64,000 bases of DNA. Origin: Sipunculus nudus. Lineage: Eukaryota > Annelida > Sipuncula > Golfingiida > Sipunculidae. Below the pieces are notes generated by a model. The model saw only the letters and a program-made list of their open reading frames with translations. It had not been told where the DNA came from and did not search any database. This document shows, one piece after another, positions 12,032-26,400 of this stretch. The stretch spans positions 86,565,142 to 86,629,141 of the forward strand of contig CM049306.1 of assembly GCA_026874595.1 (NCBI GenBank), written 5' to 3'. Both the position numbers and the translations under genes were made by a program. Positions within the stretch are counted from its first letter, which is position 1; each line of letters starts with the position of its first letter.

Positions 12032-13366
12032 TGAGCGCTAAAAAGTTATTGAAAATTACCTCTGACCTCACAATCTCATCAAATAATACACAGAAAGGAT
12101 ATGATCAGTTTCACTAACCATGACAGAATAATTTTGTCAAACCCAGCTGTGTCACTGAAACGTACAATACACTTGTTAATTTCAGGCCCGTCGACACACC
12201 TGTATGCACTTAAACAAACAAGGTCAACTCTTCTGATGGCTCGACCCCATATACTCCAGGTTCAGGATATTTATCAAAATACTGGAGGCTTAACTCTACA
12301 TAATATTCTTGTTTTAGAAGCACGGTCTAAATTTATTTGTGAGTATAGTAAATATTTAGAGACAAACAAAGTGATCTCTTTAAATGCCTTGAACCCAATG
12401 TGCTAAATGTCCAGGATTTATATATATATATATATATATTTTTCAAAACTGGGGACTTACTCTTCATTATAATCTTGTTCTAGAGGCTGATGATGCCCGA
12501 TGATGCGACCGCTCCGTAATGTTTATAATAAAACATTATACTTATTAATAGTTAGTTAAGCAAATATTTAGAAATACACATTACGATTAACATTAAAATA
12601 ATACGGGGACAAATCGTATCGTCAAAATGTTACAATGCATTAAAGTTTACGAAGAAACAATTTAAGCTAAAGTTCCATTATGACAATAATTCAAATGAAA
12701 CCATTGAATTTAAATTTTGCATGTATTTAATAGTAGAATTGTAATTTGTAAATTGTAATTTGTTAACTATGATATAAAAAGCTGGAGAAAGAGAAGGAAT
12801 CATACCTTTGAAAATGGGAAAAAAAAATGTTTTCAAAACAAGTTTAGGTGGCTCGACACAGTTACAGTTCACATTAATTTCCAGTCATGTGATCAATATA
12901 TCTTTATACTTTGGTCCTTGTAGATGCAGACGTTCCTTATATATTTTTAATGTGAATAGTATGTAACACAAATTGATCGTCAGAATTTTTCTGTCAACAT
13001 CATTTCCATAATAAGTCAACTCAAGTCGTAAACATTTTTTTTTTACCTGAGGAACAAATAGCCTTGACCAGAACTGGCCGTTGTTTTGTGACTTATTATA
13101 CTGACTTTAGGAAAACTCAAATTTCTCGTCCAAACTTATCAATACCTTTTCCTAATCAAGGCCCTCTTTTTACCTAAATTTCATTTAATTCTTTTATTTT
13201 TTATGTATACCGTAATAGATGAACAAAAATAGTTCGACGTCCATTCGCATCTCGATTTGGATATGTAGAGTCTCTCAAACTAGTGAAATTTTATTTATCT
13301 AAGGTCCACCCTCTATAGAAAATTGTGCACAGAAAAGAATTTAAAAGTACTGTATGTATGTGTACA

Positions 13367-13472
13367 CAGGCACTCGTTTCCAGCACTTAAAGTTCTTTTA
13401 CAATGGGAATATTGCCCATACTCAATATGTTTACGGTTTCTAGGCCATTGTAGTGCTGGAAACGAGTGCCTG
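13367..13472. repeat. Perfect 21-bp inverted repeat (cruciform-forming)
   Basis: The arm at 13367-13387 (CAGGCACTCG...CCAGCACT) is exactly the reverse complement of 13452-13472, with a 64-bp loop. Outer sequence (TGTACA at 13361 and TGTACA near 13480) also pairs. It lies about 0.9 kb upstream of POGLUT1 and is absent from the duplicated copy. It is probably a small foldback transposon inserted after the duplication. The symmetric open frames on both strands are artefacts of the palindrome. Confidence 0.8.
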
Positions 13473-14227
13473 TGCATGTGTACAGCTTGCTGCAGTCTTG
13501 CAGCGCTGACATATATAGTAAACAATACAAGCGCTGCAGACTCTGGCGGGGAGAGTCTATACCATCCAAGGTTGTACGGATCCGTACAACCCCTCAGACA
13601 CGTATATGCCTTGTTAAGCGTGAGGACACCAAACAAACCCCACATATTATTATTGTTACAGATGCTTAGACTCCGTTGGGACCAATACTTTTGCTGAATG
13701 ATCAGCATTAATAAAGTATGGGCACTTACTCGGAATGAAGTCAGATATTACTTCGTCTCCGTCAGGCCGCTGGAGTCTTCAAGTAGGAATAGCCAATAGG
13801 AAATTAGCATCATTGACAACACGCGATGTATGATTGGAAGGATGCTTATGAAAATATGGTCTTTCCTATAGTGCACGGACCTGGCATTCCTGGGAAAAGT
13901 CCCCCTTAATTCCTCTTTTGCATAGATTGCCCACCTAATTTGCATGGGATTCCTTTTCCTGCGGTGTCCTGTTGCGCATGCAACAACTGAACTCCGGCAG
14001 TTCAAACAATAAAAAACATTTACAGGCGCACATAAAGGTGATATATATATATCGATTTAATTTGATACATAATACGTTTATTTCAATATATAAATACAAG
14101 ATTGCTTCTCTATCGCACAACAAGCAGTGGTATTTCATGTTACAGGTCCCTCCATGTTCCGCAGGGTGAACTCTCACCGCCAGACGGTCGGACTCCATCT
14201 CACAGATAAATGGAGTCCGTACGTGGC

Positions 14228-14352
14228 GGACTAGTGTACAGCCAAAAGAAACATTACAAAATTTGCATGCTCGAGCGCCCCCTGGCGCAACTTCTATAAC
14301 AGTGCTGCTCTCTTCTGGTGATACTAAGAACTAACCGAAGCCGCTTGTAAAC
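14228..14352 (+). promoter_or_regulatory. Putative POGLUT1 proximal promoter / 5' leader
   Basis: After about 1.1 kb of non-homologous sequence, similarity to the duplicated locus resumes at about 14240 and continues to the start codon. The region contains ACATTACAAAATTTGCA, an AGCGCCCCCTGGCG block (14274-14287) resembling the CTCF core motif, and CTCTTCTGGTGAT, all retained in copy 2. No TATA box is obvious. The transcription start cannot be fixed from sequence. Confidence 0.45.
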
Positions 14353-14491
14353 ATGGGCGTGGGTGTCGTACGGTTGTTAGTTATCTTTGTTTTGTTTATT
14401 AATATCTCATCACAGGGGGAACCATGCGGGGAAGGGGAAAATCAAGACAGCTGTGATCAAGCAACACAAGAGAAGAATAAGTATAAAGAAG
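14353..14491 (+). CDS. POGLUT1: POGLUT1 exon 1: start codon and signal peptide
   Basis: ATG at 14353 is followed by a hydrophobic stretch ([16 protein letters not shown]) typical of a cleaved signal peptide, then an acidic/Cys-containing stem ([10 protein letters not shown]). The exon ends one base into codon 47 at AAG|GTAGGA. The same exon with 4 amino-acid differences lies at 62361, which supports both the start choice and the donor. Confidence 0.85.
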
Positions 14492-17400
14492 GTAGGATCT
14501 CTATAGAATACATATACAATATACACACTGCACTTCGCATCATGTAAAAATCACACCCCCGCGGACCCGGCGACCAGGAACACGTGTACACCGGCGCAGC
14601 GGTTCATCGGGCTATAACAGTAATACTACTAATAACAAGTAAAAAATTACACTCCGTGGTAACATGGATCCACTGAAACTCTTATAGATCTATAATATTC
14701 ATCGGTTAGGTCAGATCAAATCATGAAAATTGGACTGGCACGCTCTTTCTCAAAGCGAAAAGGTCTAAATTATTAATAAGATTGCTTGCAGTTGCATGTA
14801 GCACTAATTATTAGATGGCCCTTGACCCACGGGGCTCAGCAGGCAGTGCACACATTTATTTGTGAATTGTGTTAATTATCTTTCATTTACATGTAACTTT
14901 ATGCAAAATAAGGGAACAACAAGCATTAGGTATGCTAAGTAATAATAAACATTGTTTATGATATGTTTATAAATGTTTATCTCAATTGATTTGACATCCC
15001 TGCGCATAGGCTGTGAAAAAAATATAAACTTATAATGATTATAACTTATGACCAACATAATTTTGAATATTCTTTAGTTTTAAGTGGCTCAAAATTGATA
15101 TATTCATGATTCATGATTCATATAAGCTGTGATAGTTTTAGTTAGAGAAACATTTCGAAATTCAGAATAGCTTTGATGTTAATCTTATATAAAAGTGTTG
15201 TGGCTAGGTAATTTATCTTTACTTTTTACCCATACCCTAGTCAGAGTGCAGGTGGTCTGTACCTGTACTTGGATGTCAGGATTACAAAGTACTTTGTTAC
15301 TGTATCTGGGACTGAAGTAGATATACCTGGTATAATATCCTCCAGATGTAATTGCAGTAATTGCACCAGATAATTATTAATGAGAAATATTTAAACCACT
15401 AAATCATTCATGTAAGCAGGCAGATGATTCTCTCATTGCTATGGTTCAGGCTTTAAAGCCTTTAATTATATCAGAATGGGAAATAAATATCATGCAATTA
15501 AATTTTGTAAGCCTTTGTACTATCAATATTTAATTTGATGACAGCTAGGCTGATTATCACTGATGCTGGTATCTCCATCAGAGCAGCTGCTACATTTACA
15601 GTACTATACTTTTCACAGCAGCCAGGTCAACCTCCTCTGCCAGGTAGCTATGTGTTCATCCCTGTTTGTGTGTGTATGTGTGTTCGTTCACAACATATGT
15701 TACATAACTCTTGCAATCATGAACAGAATTTCATGAAATTTTCTTGGGAGTTTGGGAATGGGCTGAGGAAGAAAAAAAATTTAGATTTTGGTGTGGATCT
15801 GGCACATGATCAGGATATAGGACTGTCATCAAGGAATATGTTAAATCATTATTCGTAACCTAATGTCAGGATTATCAGCTGTTTACCATGATATCAGTGC
15901 GTCATTATAGGTGGGAGCTGCAGTACATTCCCCCATATAGCTTGTATCATGATTTTAGTTAGGCTTAATAGTCCAATATAAATGACTTCTGAGTCATATA
16001 TTCATGGCTTATCAATACAGGGAACAGTTACAAGACTCCATTTACACCTGCTGAAGGGGGCTGAAATCAAAAGCTTGTACAAAAGAGACTTCACACAGCT
16101 AGTCCTTGAAAACAAGATAAAAGACATACCCATAAGTAAACTATCTGTCTATCTGACTATTTACTTGACTTGACTAAAACAGTAGAGTTATCTTGTTTCC
16201 TTTACTAGCAATACAAACTTTGCTGTAAGTATTCAGTCGTTAAGCAGTGTTTCTTCCCTGAGGTCACAAGAAGAAGAATCTTTTCATTATTGTTCCATTA
16301 AACAATCTAATTATTAGATTATAATGTAAAATGTATATATGCATAGCTATTGTCCAAATCTGAATTTTTCAAAACTATCTTCTCTCAGATGCATATATAT
16401 AAGCATTATCAAGATATTTACATGCCAAAAGAATTTTCAAGAAAGATTTGTTCCAAGGTTTACAAAATAAATTTACTTACATAGGCTTCAGTGTTTTAAT
16501 TTTTTAAATCTGGTAAAGGAAACTCGTCTTGTTGGTCTTTGTGGATCATCCATGCATTTTTAACAAAAGTAATAAACATATATGGGTGTCACCGGTAACA
16601 TTTTGAGATACCAAAATGCTACTCAGTCTCTCCAAATGAATTTATGTAACTTAAAGTATGAATTGAATGAAACTGAATAGCAACTTATATAATATCTGAA
16701 CACATTGAAATGAATAAATTGTAATTTAACTGTCATTTCAAAATGACCCACTAGGATCTGTGTGCAATAATCATGTTGGTTAAGGCCCAGATACCTGCTA
16801 CCCATAATCTGCTAAATAGAAATCTGTGTACCCAAATAAATGTTTTTGAGCATCTCAATGATCTGTTTTATCAGTTTTAGGAGACTGGGGGGAACACCTA
16901 TATTTTTAGCTCAGTGATGCTTAGCTTAAGTGATGGGTCTTTGTTCATCATCCTTGGTTCCATGTGTCCCTTAGCAGGGTACAAATCATAACTATTTAAC
17001 TGTGAAAGATCTAAACAAGGTCCAAGGAGGTCATTAATACTCTCTTTGAAATCGGAAACCAGGTGACAGTGACATATTCTAAGACAGAGTTACCTGCCTG
17101 GCTATCACCCCTCTTAACTATAAGTGGACTGACCAATTAATAAGCTACCAATATGGTAAAGTAGGCTGTCTGTGAGCAAGGTGCAAATACATCACTTATT
17201 CTCTGGTTCCTAAATGATCCAGACGTGGGCCCAACAGCCCATTTCTGGGGTGGCACTTGGTTAAGTCACTTTGACATACTATGGGGCAAAAAGTTAATTG
17301 ACATTAGAGGAAATAATTTTTTTACACCTGCTGTAATTGTTATGGCTCCCTGACCATCACTTTAACTAATAGACTGGCAATATATGTTTTGGCTTAGTAA

Positions 17401-20400
17401 AAAACAACCATTCCAAATTCGGACAGACCTTTTGGCTGTTTGTTGCTATAAAATTTAAATTGAGGTGTTGTTCTGTTTCATCTGTGGCAAAAATTCAACA
17501 GTATATTTTATGAGCTACACAGCAAAAACACACTTTAAAGCACCATGAAAGTGAGTCTCTTCTAGATGTTTGAAGTATTGCATATTTTCCCCTCAAGGTT
17601 GATACACAAATTGTTTCAACTGTTACCTTAGTTGAGTTTGAAAAATAGTGATCTTGACCTCTGTCTTAAAGGTCAAATCCGCCAATTTCTAAGATTTTCA
17701 ACCTCATAAGGTTTTAACTGTTGCATATTTTTTTTCTATAAATTTGGTATACAAATTGTTTCATCCAGTTTCTGGAAGGGTTAGTAAATCTAGCTTCAAT
17801 CTACATACATACATGATGAACCACATACATAGCAAACCATGCTTATACTACAGTCCTCACACAATATAACCTGAAGTCATTCTGTATCTCCTTCACTTTA
17901 ACCACTGCCTTGTTAAGCAAGTTTTGGGGTTCAACCACCAGGCCTGGCACATGGCCAAGAATTATAATGAGGCTGCAGGTTGAAAACTTGCAGTTTGATC
18001 CCACGCTCTCTTTGGTCTGAATACAATTTTTCCCCCTGTCAGCAGCAGTTAAAGTGAAGGAGATGTCAAACAACTTCAGTGTATCACCTCTTCATGATGA
18101 ATGTAGATTTATTCATTAATAACATAATCTTTTTTAGACACTAGATGGAGCCACTATTTACAAAAGATCAAGAAAGCTGTGGAGGATTACTCAGAGTGTA
18201 TTCAGGACAATTGCTCATGTCACATGGAGTAAGTAAATTTAATTCCTACACAAGACAAGCTCAACCCACCCATGTGATCAGTCTGTGTGTTTGCATGCAC
18301 ATGGCTTGACCTTATCTGAACCCTTTGGGTGATAATTTATATGCAAACTTCAGATTTATATATAATTTGATGAAAACTGTACATGGGAGTTACACACAAT
18401 TATACTATATAGATATAATCATAAAATCCCAAGTTGACATTTAACTGTTTGTATCTGCTGAAGCCAAGTTTCACAGATGATATGTTTTTGCAGGCTTTTA
18501 TGGAGTCATATGTGAACTGGCACCTTACAAAGATTAATTGGTAGCCTACAATGATCCTTTTTGCATTGTGTCCATCTGTACTTCTTTTTTAGTGTATATG
18601 TGCATATCTCAGGAATGGTTTGATATATTTGGCTGAAATTATGCATGTACCAGTAAGTGCAAATCTGTTGACTTTTAACTTTACTTTTAAGAATGGTATT
18701 CTTTAATTCCAGTGTAATGGATCGGGACTTATCCATTTGGAAGGATGGAATCAGTAAGGCAGACTTTGATTCAGCTTTAAAGAGAGATGTAGGAGTCCAC
18801 TACCAGATCATCAACCATAAGTTATACCGGGACGTGGAATGTATGTTTCCATTCAGGTACAGATGGTCATCTTAACAAGGGTTTCTGGGGTTCAACATAC
18901 ACATGAAAAGTCCACATGACCAATTAGCATGCTGGAAATTTATACTGGTTAGCCCTGGTTGTAGGAAAATTTAAAAGACAACTGTCTTAGCTATACAGTG
19001 AAGTCTTGTTATAGTGAATATGTTTGTTCCATGGGAATTAGTTCTGGAAAACAAATTTCTGTTGTAATGAAATTTCTGCGTACTGTTGCGTGGCAGAAAA
19101 TTGATAAAAGCACACACGCACACATGAACATTCATCCAAAAAGAACAAAAAGTTCAAATCAAATAAAACGTGTTTATTACATAATGAACATATATACAAA
19201 ACAAAATTTACAACTTTAATGTACATAATCTGTTGACAAATTCTCTTGATAGAAAAATCTGTGATGCTAGCCTGTTTATAACCGTATGGTGAATCAAGCA
19301 CTGTGGCGGCATTCCAAAGATTCTCCAGTATGTTTGCCCTATCTGCGGCCTCTGGTTGCTGTTTGAAGAACCTGATTGCGGCCTGAAGACCATCTCTGGC
19401 ATTAGCCCTCTTTACAGGTTTGACCGCCAAATCATTCACGTCTCTGTCTATTTCACCTTCCTCCTCCTGGTCCGCTGCTGCTCCAATGATGGACAGAATA
19501 CTTGCATTGACCATCGCCTTCGGTTTCTGCAGCTGAATCGACCGCGGCATACTGCTCCACCCCCAGTGGCGTTTCCATCCCAAGACTCCTGATGTCTGCC
19601 TCAAGTGCCTGGAAGAAGCAAGTGTTCTTCTCCTCAATGGACCCTTGGTTTTCTGGTGTTGCGCCTGGCAAAAAGAGCATTTCATCATTGATGGAAGCCC
19701 CATGTATTTGCTTGTCAGTCACCCACATGAAGAGTGCCTTCTCCATTTCTCTATGCTACCCCCTGCGAAATCAGATCACCTGGCTTGAATCGTTGGCGAC
19801 ACCTGACCACTTGTCTGCTGCGCTCAGGATATCGGAGACTGTTGAGGTGCGAACACGGACACTCAACCATGACAGGCAGTAAACAGTGGTGACATAACCA
19901 CTTGACTATGGCCTGGGCGTAAAAACCTGCCCTGTCACATATTAATTAGCCTGTCATTGTCGGCTGGGTTTAACAAAGATCAAATGACTGGGGAAACTTA
20001 GACCTGACCGCTGCCACTTAAGTTCATTATAACGATTCTGACTCCATCGGCGAGGTTCATTTTGTTTCATGTAAGTCCGTTCAGATCCGGAACTCGAGTT
20101 TTCCGTTATATCGAAGCCAATTTTAACTTTCACTCATTCGTTCCCTAGAGATTTGTCCATAACTCAAGTCTTCCGTTTTAACGGACCCTGTTATAACGAG
20201 ACTTCACTGTAGATTGTTCTTTGTTTGGATTCAAGCCAACTTTGGAGGGAACAAAGATAATATGTAGAAGGTATACAGTGAAATCTCCCTTAAAGGACTA
20301 CCTGCAGGAACAACCAAAGTTGTGTTTTCTAGAGTTAGGAGGTCATGTTAGCAGGAGGTTTTAAGATAATTTACATTATTCCAGGACCAAAAATAGTGGT

Positions 20401-23400
20401 CATCTCAGTGGAGTGTTCATGATTGCTGGGTGGTCATCAGGAGAGATTTAACTGTATATATTCCACACCAATTTTTGTTCTCTTTTGTCATGAAAATTTT
20501 TATTCCTGTTTAATATTCAACCACATAGTTAAAGAATCATTATACGAAAATGCACAGTAATCAATAGAATGGATGGAATCATTTTTTACCTTTTTGCCCC
20601 ATTTGTTTAATGGTTGATCTGTTAAGTTTTTATGTAATGCTTTTCATAAATGTATGATGAGTTTTAAACATGGAATCAAAAAGCAAGATCTGTTTTCATA
20701 CCATTTATTTTGTTTAACTTCAGAGCTTCACTTGTTTGGATGTATGTTTGAATATGAATAATTCATGAATCATAGTATGAATATATACCCTACTGATGAT
20801 TAAATATTGGTTGCTTTTCTGGTGCTTGTGTCCCTGCATGGTGATAATTAATTTATCATTGTTTAGACTGACTCGATAAGAATTATTATTGCTTTATAAT
20901 GCATTTGATGTTTCCATAGGACTCTGCTGATCAAAAAATTTCATAGTTTGCATATATGGTGCGGAATCTTTTCCCTGTTATCTCATTAACTACTCAACCA
21001 ATTATTACCAACATTTAAACATACTTTTTACAATTTTCATACTTTTTTGTAACCCAAAATGTTTTTTCCACTTGATGATTTACTTTATTCTTTTAAACCT
21101 TCTTCTGCCAATATCTGTGGGTGCCTTTCAATGAATTATAAAGAATTATATGATACACTGTTCTCTAGGTGTGCAGGAGTGGAACATTTTATTTTGAAAC
21201 TTCTTCGGAAACTTCCAGACATGGAATTAGTAATCAACTTCAGTGACTTGCCAATGGTCCACAAGCGCCAGAAACCTGTACCTGTATTCTCATTCAGCAA
21301 ACCCGTGAGTTCTTGTTGATAATGTGGCTGTATCTGATACTGTCTGTACTACAGGTGTAAAGGGGTGGAGTATTTTCTGCTGCGTTTGCTCAAGAAGTTA
21401 CCAGATATGGAGTTGTTAATCAACTGTCGTGACTGGCCACAGTCACCAGTCTGGCAGAAAGCCATGCCAGTGTTTTCTTTTAGCAAACCTGTAAGTACAC
21501 TAGCTGCCAATCCAGTTCCCCAGTTGTTGTGTACCAGTATTTACTGTAAAGGATGTTTCACTTAAACTGTCCATCACCAAACCAATATTTCTTATTGTTT
21601 TATCGAGTCAGCAAGAAGGCAAACATATCTCTTTGATTAGTTCTTATTTTACCAATGCACTTTAAATATAGTTATCTCTCATTATTATTTCATAGGAGCA
21701 TCATTGTTATGATACAAAACAGAGTGTACTCTTAGTCCCCCTTTAGTGAAATATATACGTTATATCATTTATATTATCAGAGACATCAGTAAACTTCTCT
21801 ATTTAAATAATAAAGTAACCAGGGACCAAAGTTTGCCATAAAAATACTAGAGCTTTTCCTCAAAATAACAAATTGATTTATAATAAATTTGTTTTATTTA
21901 AACCACAGTATGAAGAAAATTATGACATCATGTATCCAGCGTGGACGTTCTGGGAGGGAGGACCCGCCGTGTGGCCCATTTATCCAACCGGACTCGGACG
22001 GTGGGATGAGCAGAGGAAGATCATTCCAAGGTCAGAAGTTATATTATTTAAAATCTGTACCGGCTCTAGGACAACTACCCCCAGACAATTATATCCCCCC
22101 CCCAGTCATTTACCCCTTAGACTATTACCCCAAGACCATTATTTCCCAGACAATTGCCTCTCTAGTTTAGAACATACACTGTTATAAGTAGTAGTTGAAT
22201 TTGAGAATAATATGATGGAAGATATTTAATATGTTGCTTCCAATGTGTTTTTCAACAGTGACTTATAAAAATAGAATGTGTACTACTTACAAGAAAAACA
22301 AAGAAAAAAACAGGTGGTATTTAATATATTTCAGAACAAATATTTTTAATGTAAAACCAAAGAAAAACCATTAAATGTTCATTACATGCCAAAAGCCTCT
22401 TCCTAATCCAATACATGTATATCCATAAACGATTAGTTCCATTGCACCAAAGAAATTGTTAGGGGACTTTATTGTTGGAAGTTATTGACCATAGGATTAT
22501 TTTCAAGGGGGGGGGCATTGTCTTGGGGCAGGGTAGTTGTAGGGGGGGGGATTTTTCTGGGGGATGGTTGTCCTTTTGCCCCTGTACCCATTATATACTA
22601 ACTCAAGCTGTTGTATAGCATTTAGATAAAATGATTAGATTAAATATTGAATTGAAAATGATTATAGATTAAATAGCATTTAATATGAACCATAATTCTT
22701 AAACAGAATTGAACAACATCAGGGTGGTACAGAGTTACCAGATTACTTTTAACAAAATCTGGTATGTCAGCACATGAAACATATTATTTTCATTTGTATT
22801 GAAACATTTGAACACATTTGAACATAACCCTGATAGTTTTCAGCTAAAAACAATCAGGAAACATATCCACTAAGCACCATTTCTATTTATTAGACAAAAG
22901 ATATTAATTTAAACAACTGATTGCTAATTCCAGATTAGTGTCAGAGGCTTAAACAATTATAAACTTGGACTATATACAGGACTTTTTCATTCACAGTGAG
23001 GCTGCAAAATGGCCGTGGGAGAAAAAGAAAAACCAGGGTTTTTTCCGAGGGTCACGAACCAGTTCTGAGAGAGACCCACTGGTGTTGTTATCTCGCAGTG
23101 ATCCCCACTTGGTTGATGCCCAGTACACTAAAAATCAAGCCTGGAAATCAAAGGCAGTGAGTTTATCATACGTGCATGGCTGTACAAACTGAAGCAGATT
23201 GAGTGTAGGTGTCTCATGGTGTACAAGAATATTCTGGTGATTGGGTCTGTATAACAGCTACATTTTTCACTTTAATTAGTAGACACTGATGCTTGTTTTG
23301 CTGATATTTTTCTGTCAGTTAGAAGAAAACAATAAGGGTTAAGTGTAGTTTCTACCTTGTCTAGCTCTTCCTAAATATTGTATGACCTTAAGTAGGATAT

Positions 23401-26400
23401 GTGTGATTTATTATGACTGTGTCATTTGTCGAGGTATTACATTAATATATTATATTTTGCTCTTTGTCATTCGGTTAGTCTGTTTGCAACTTTACTCTTA
23501 CAGTCATGAACAGACTTTTATGAAATTTTGTTATTGGTTTGGGTTACATCAGATGCAATATTTAGCTCAGCTGACTGAAAGTCATCTAAGCTATAGCGAT
23601 CACTCTTTGTCCGTCGTCTGTCCACCCATTTTTTTCTATTTATGAGACCTTCAAATTAAGTGGTCATCTATCAAAAAGCCCACTGTAACCCATTCCTAAG
23701 GAGTATTAACAAAATTCATGAATTTTTGCACACTGACAGTCATTTTGCTCTCTGATCAACATTGCTTGAATTCAGCTGAGCGTCATGGCCCATGGGCCAC
23801 TAGTTGTAAACCATATGATGTTTTTCCATTGCTTTACCTTTTTTTTTATAAGGCAGTATCTTTAGCCTTGCCAAGGGATAGGGCCATTCAGTGGAATTAG
23901 TGGCCATCTTTGTTCTAGCACTGGCCTCTGAACCGTATTTGTGAACTTTGACATTGTGCAGAACACAGGAAAGTTTCATAAGGGTCAAGCCAATGCATGC
24001 ATGTAGTTCTTGTGCTGGTATCAAGTTCAAATCTGTGAGACAAACTGCATTGAATTGAATCTATTTTCTCTTTTATGTGTAACATATACCCAGATTTCCA
24101 GTTTTGCTATTTTCACATAATGCCAATAGACATAGCCGTGACAACATGACACCCAGGCCTTCAGAAATAAACTGATAAGGGCCTGGAGTCATGATGGCAG
24201 TCACAACAGAACGCCCATTCTAAGGGTCGGATCAAAATATTTACTGTCTGGTATTTTTTGGCATCACGGGCTTATAAAGTCTTATTATATGTGCTTAATA
24301 TCGAAGAAGAAATGTTGTTACACAAAAATAATAACATTTATTACCTCCTTTCATCACTGTGGCACCGATTCACGTAAAGCGGTACTTCTCATTCAAAACT
24401 AAAGGTGTCTTGGCGCGGTCGTGTATGTAAACTTGGAAGTCGGAAGCCGGAAACCAAGGAATTGTCTTATAAATAAAGCAGTTTAAAGCATGTATAAAAT
24501 GCTAACGCTTCAATACCGTTTTGTTTTTCTCCGATAGAATAAGATCTTTATTATCATTCTGTGGAGAATAATAGTGATCCATTCTTTAATCTGAAAGTTA
24601 TGGATGATTTTGTGCTCGGAAGCCATCATGAGTCAGAAGTGCTGGGATGTGATCCAATGTGTATAACTCGGAAGTCACAGAGACGCACTGGTTAACTTGA
24701 TGTCAGTTAAGAGCCACAGCCCAAATGCAGTTTCATTATAATTATAGTTGCATGCATATATTAAAATTGCTTATGCATGATTCTGCTTTTAATGAGTGTA
24801 TAATACAATACATGATACATAATCAAAAAACTATAACTTCTTAATTTTTTTATTTGTAAATTCAATATATATATATATATATATACATATGTGTGGGTGT
24901 ATTTTCACTTAATATATTTCACCCCATCTGGAGCTATGTTTTTGTTAAAGATATTTATATTTACATGGGGAGGGTATGGGAAGGGAATAATTTTTAAAAT
25001 ATGCAATGTAAAGAGGACATTTTGAGGCACCTTAAACAAATGATTGTGAGGATTTTCTGTTCTGCAACTATTCTCCTACATGTTTTTGAACAATATATTC
25101 AAACTTGAGGTTGTTTGGCTTTAATATTTATATTTCTATAAAATTACGGTATAAACTGAAAAGTCCAAATATTAAAAAATTCGTAACATGTTAATGTCAA
25201 TGATAAATGCGCGTCTATACATTTATAACTTGCAAAATGTCACTATTTAAAGGTAGTACTCGTTGTAAAATAATTGATATGTTTAAGTCTTATGACAATC
25301 TTTTTACCAACTTTTGTGATCTGTGAGCGCCCAGGCTCGGACAGCAGAGCACAGAGCGTGAGTCTGAGTATCAGCCAAGGAGGCGTGAGATTTTTCACGT
25401 TCTATCCCAGCCCAAGCTGAGCTCTGTGGGGAGACCATGCATGACTCGCAGGGTAATGCGATGGGGGGGGGGTGGATTCCTCAATATACTAGAGTATATT
25501 TGAATGCTCTCATAGTGGAGTAAATCACCAACTTATGAATTGGAAAGTAAAAAATATAATAATGAAATTGCTGGGGAATAAAAAAGTAATCTGAAAAATA
25601 AATGAAAATTGATTAAGAAATAATTGGAAAAGAACTCGATAAAATGAGAGATATTACATCTGAATGGGCTTGCGCCCTCTATGGATGCACCACTGAATAA
25701 TAAATATGGTATAATAAACCCTAATACGGCATTAAAATAGTTATAAATTACGATGTCATTCAAAATAAAAACAGTAATATATTTCCCATACGTTGAACAA
25801 ATATGAAAATTCAGTATATTTTGATCTTTATAAAAATCCATGCATCTGAAAATTCCGTGTATACTCACTATTTTTATTTGATTCTTATATTTTTATCCTC
25901 AGAAAACAAAATTAACCGGACTATAGTCAGAATTCTCGATACAGTAGTACCGTGCGCTTTCGGACACCTTCTCTCCGAACTTAATAGTTGCTGGTATCAG
26001 GTTCTTTAATTAAACAGAATTTTTTATATGTATAACATTTGCTCTGTAACAATTTATTTTTAAACTTTTACTGAACTTTTTCCCCCAACATAAAATACGG
26101 TAACAGCGTAAAATATTGTTGAGTTAATATAATCTTGTTTTACAAAATGAAACAAGGGACCTATGGGTCACGGCGCTCAGCTGATCATGATTGAACTATA
26201 AATGTATCACCATTGTGATACTATATTTAGTCGACAAACCTTATGAATATCATGGACCTATTAGGCTATTATAAAGGAATATAATGTAATATGCGAGTAA
26301 ATCATGTATGAAATTACCTGACTGATGGATTAATATGGAGTAAATATAGTGGTTTATTTTTTATTTATTTGGGAGCTGTTGAAAATAGCAATATATTTGA

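Noticed and set aside
13313-13708. Overlapping open frames on both strands
   Set aside because: They result from the perfect inverted repeat, and no domain is recognisable in either direction.
19038-19703. 221-codon minus frame as a host gene in intron 3
   Set aside because: Its recognisable parts match the C terminus of Tigger-like transposases, and it lies inside TA-flanked TIRs.
25320-25470. Possible structured RNA (GC-rich patch)
   Set aside because: It contains some short inverted strings, but no recognisable RNA family and no clean stem.
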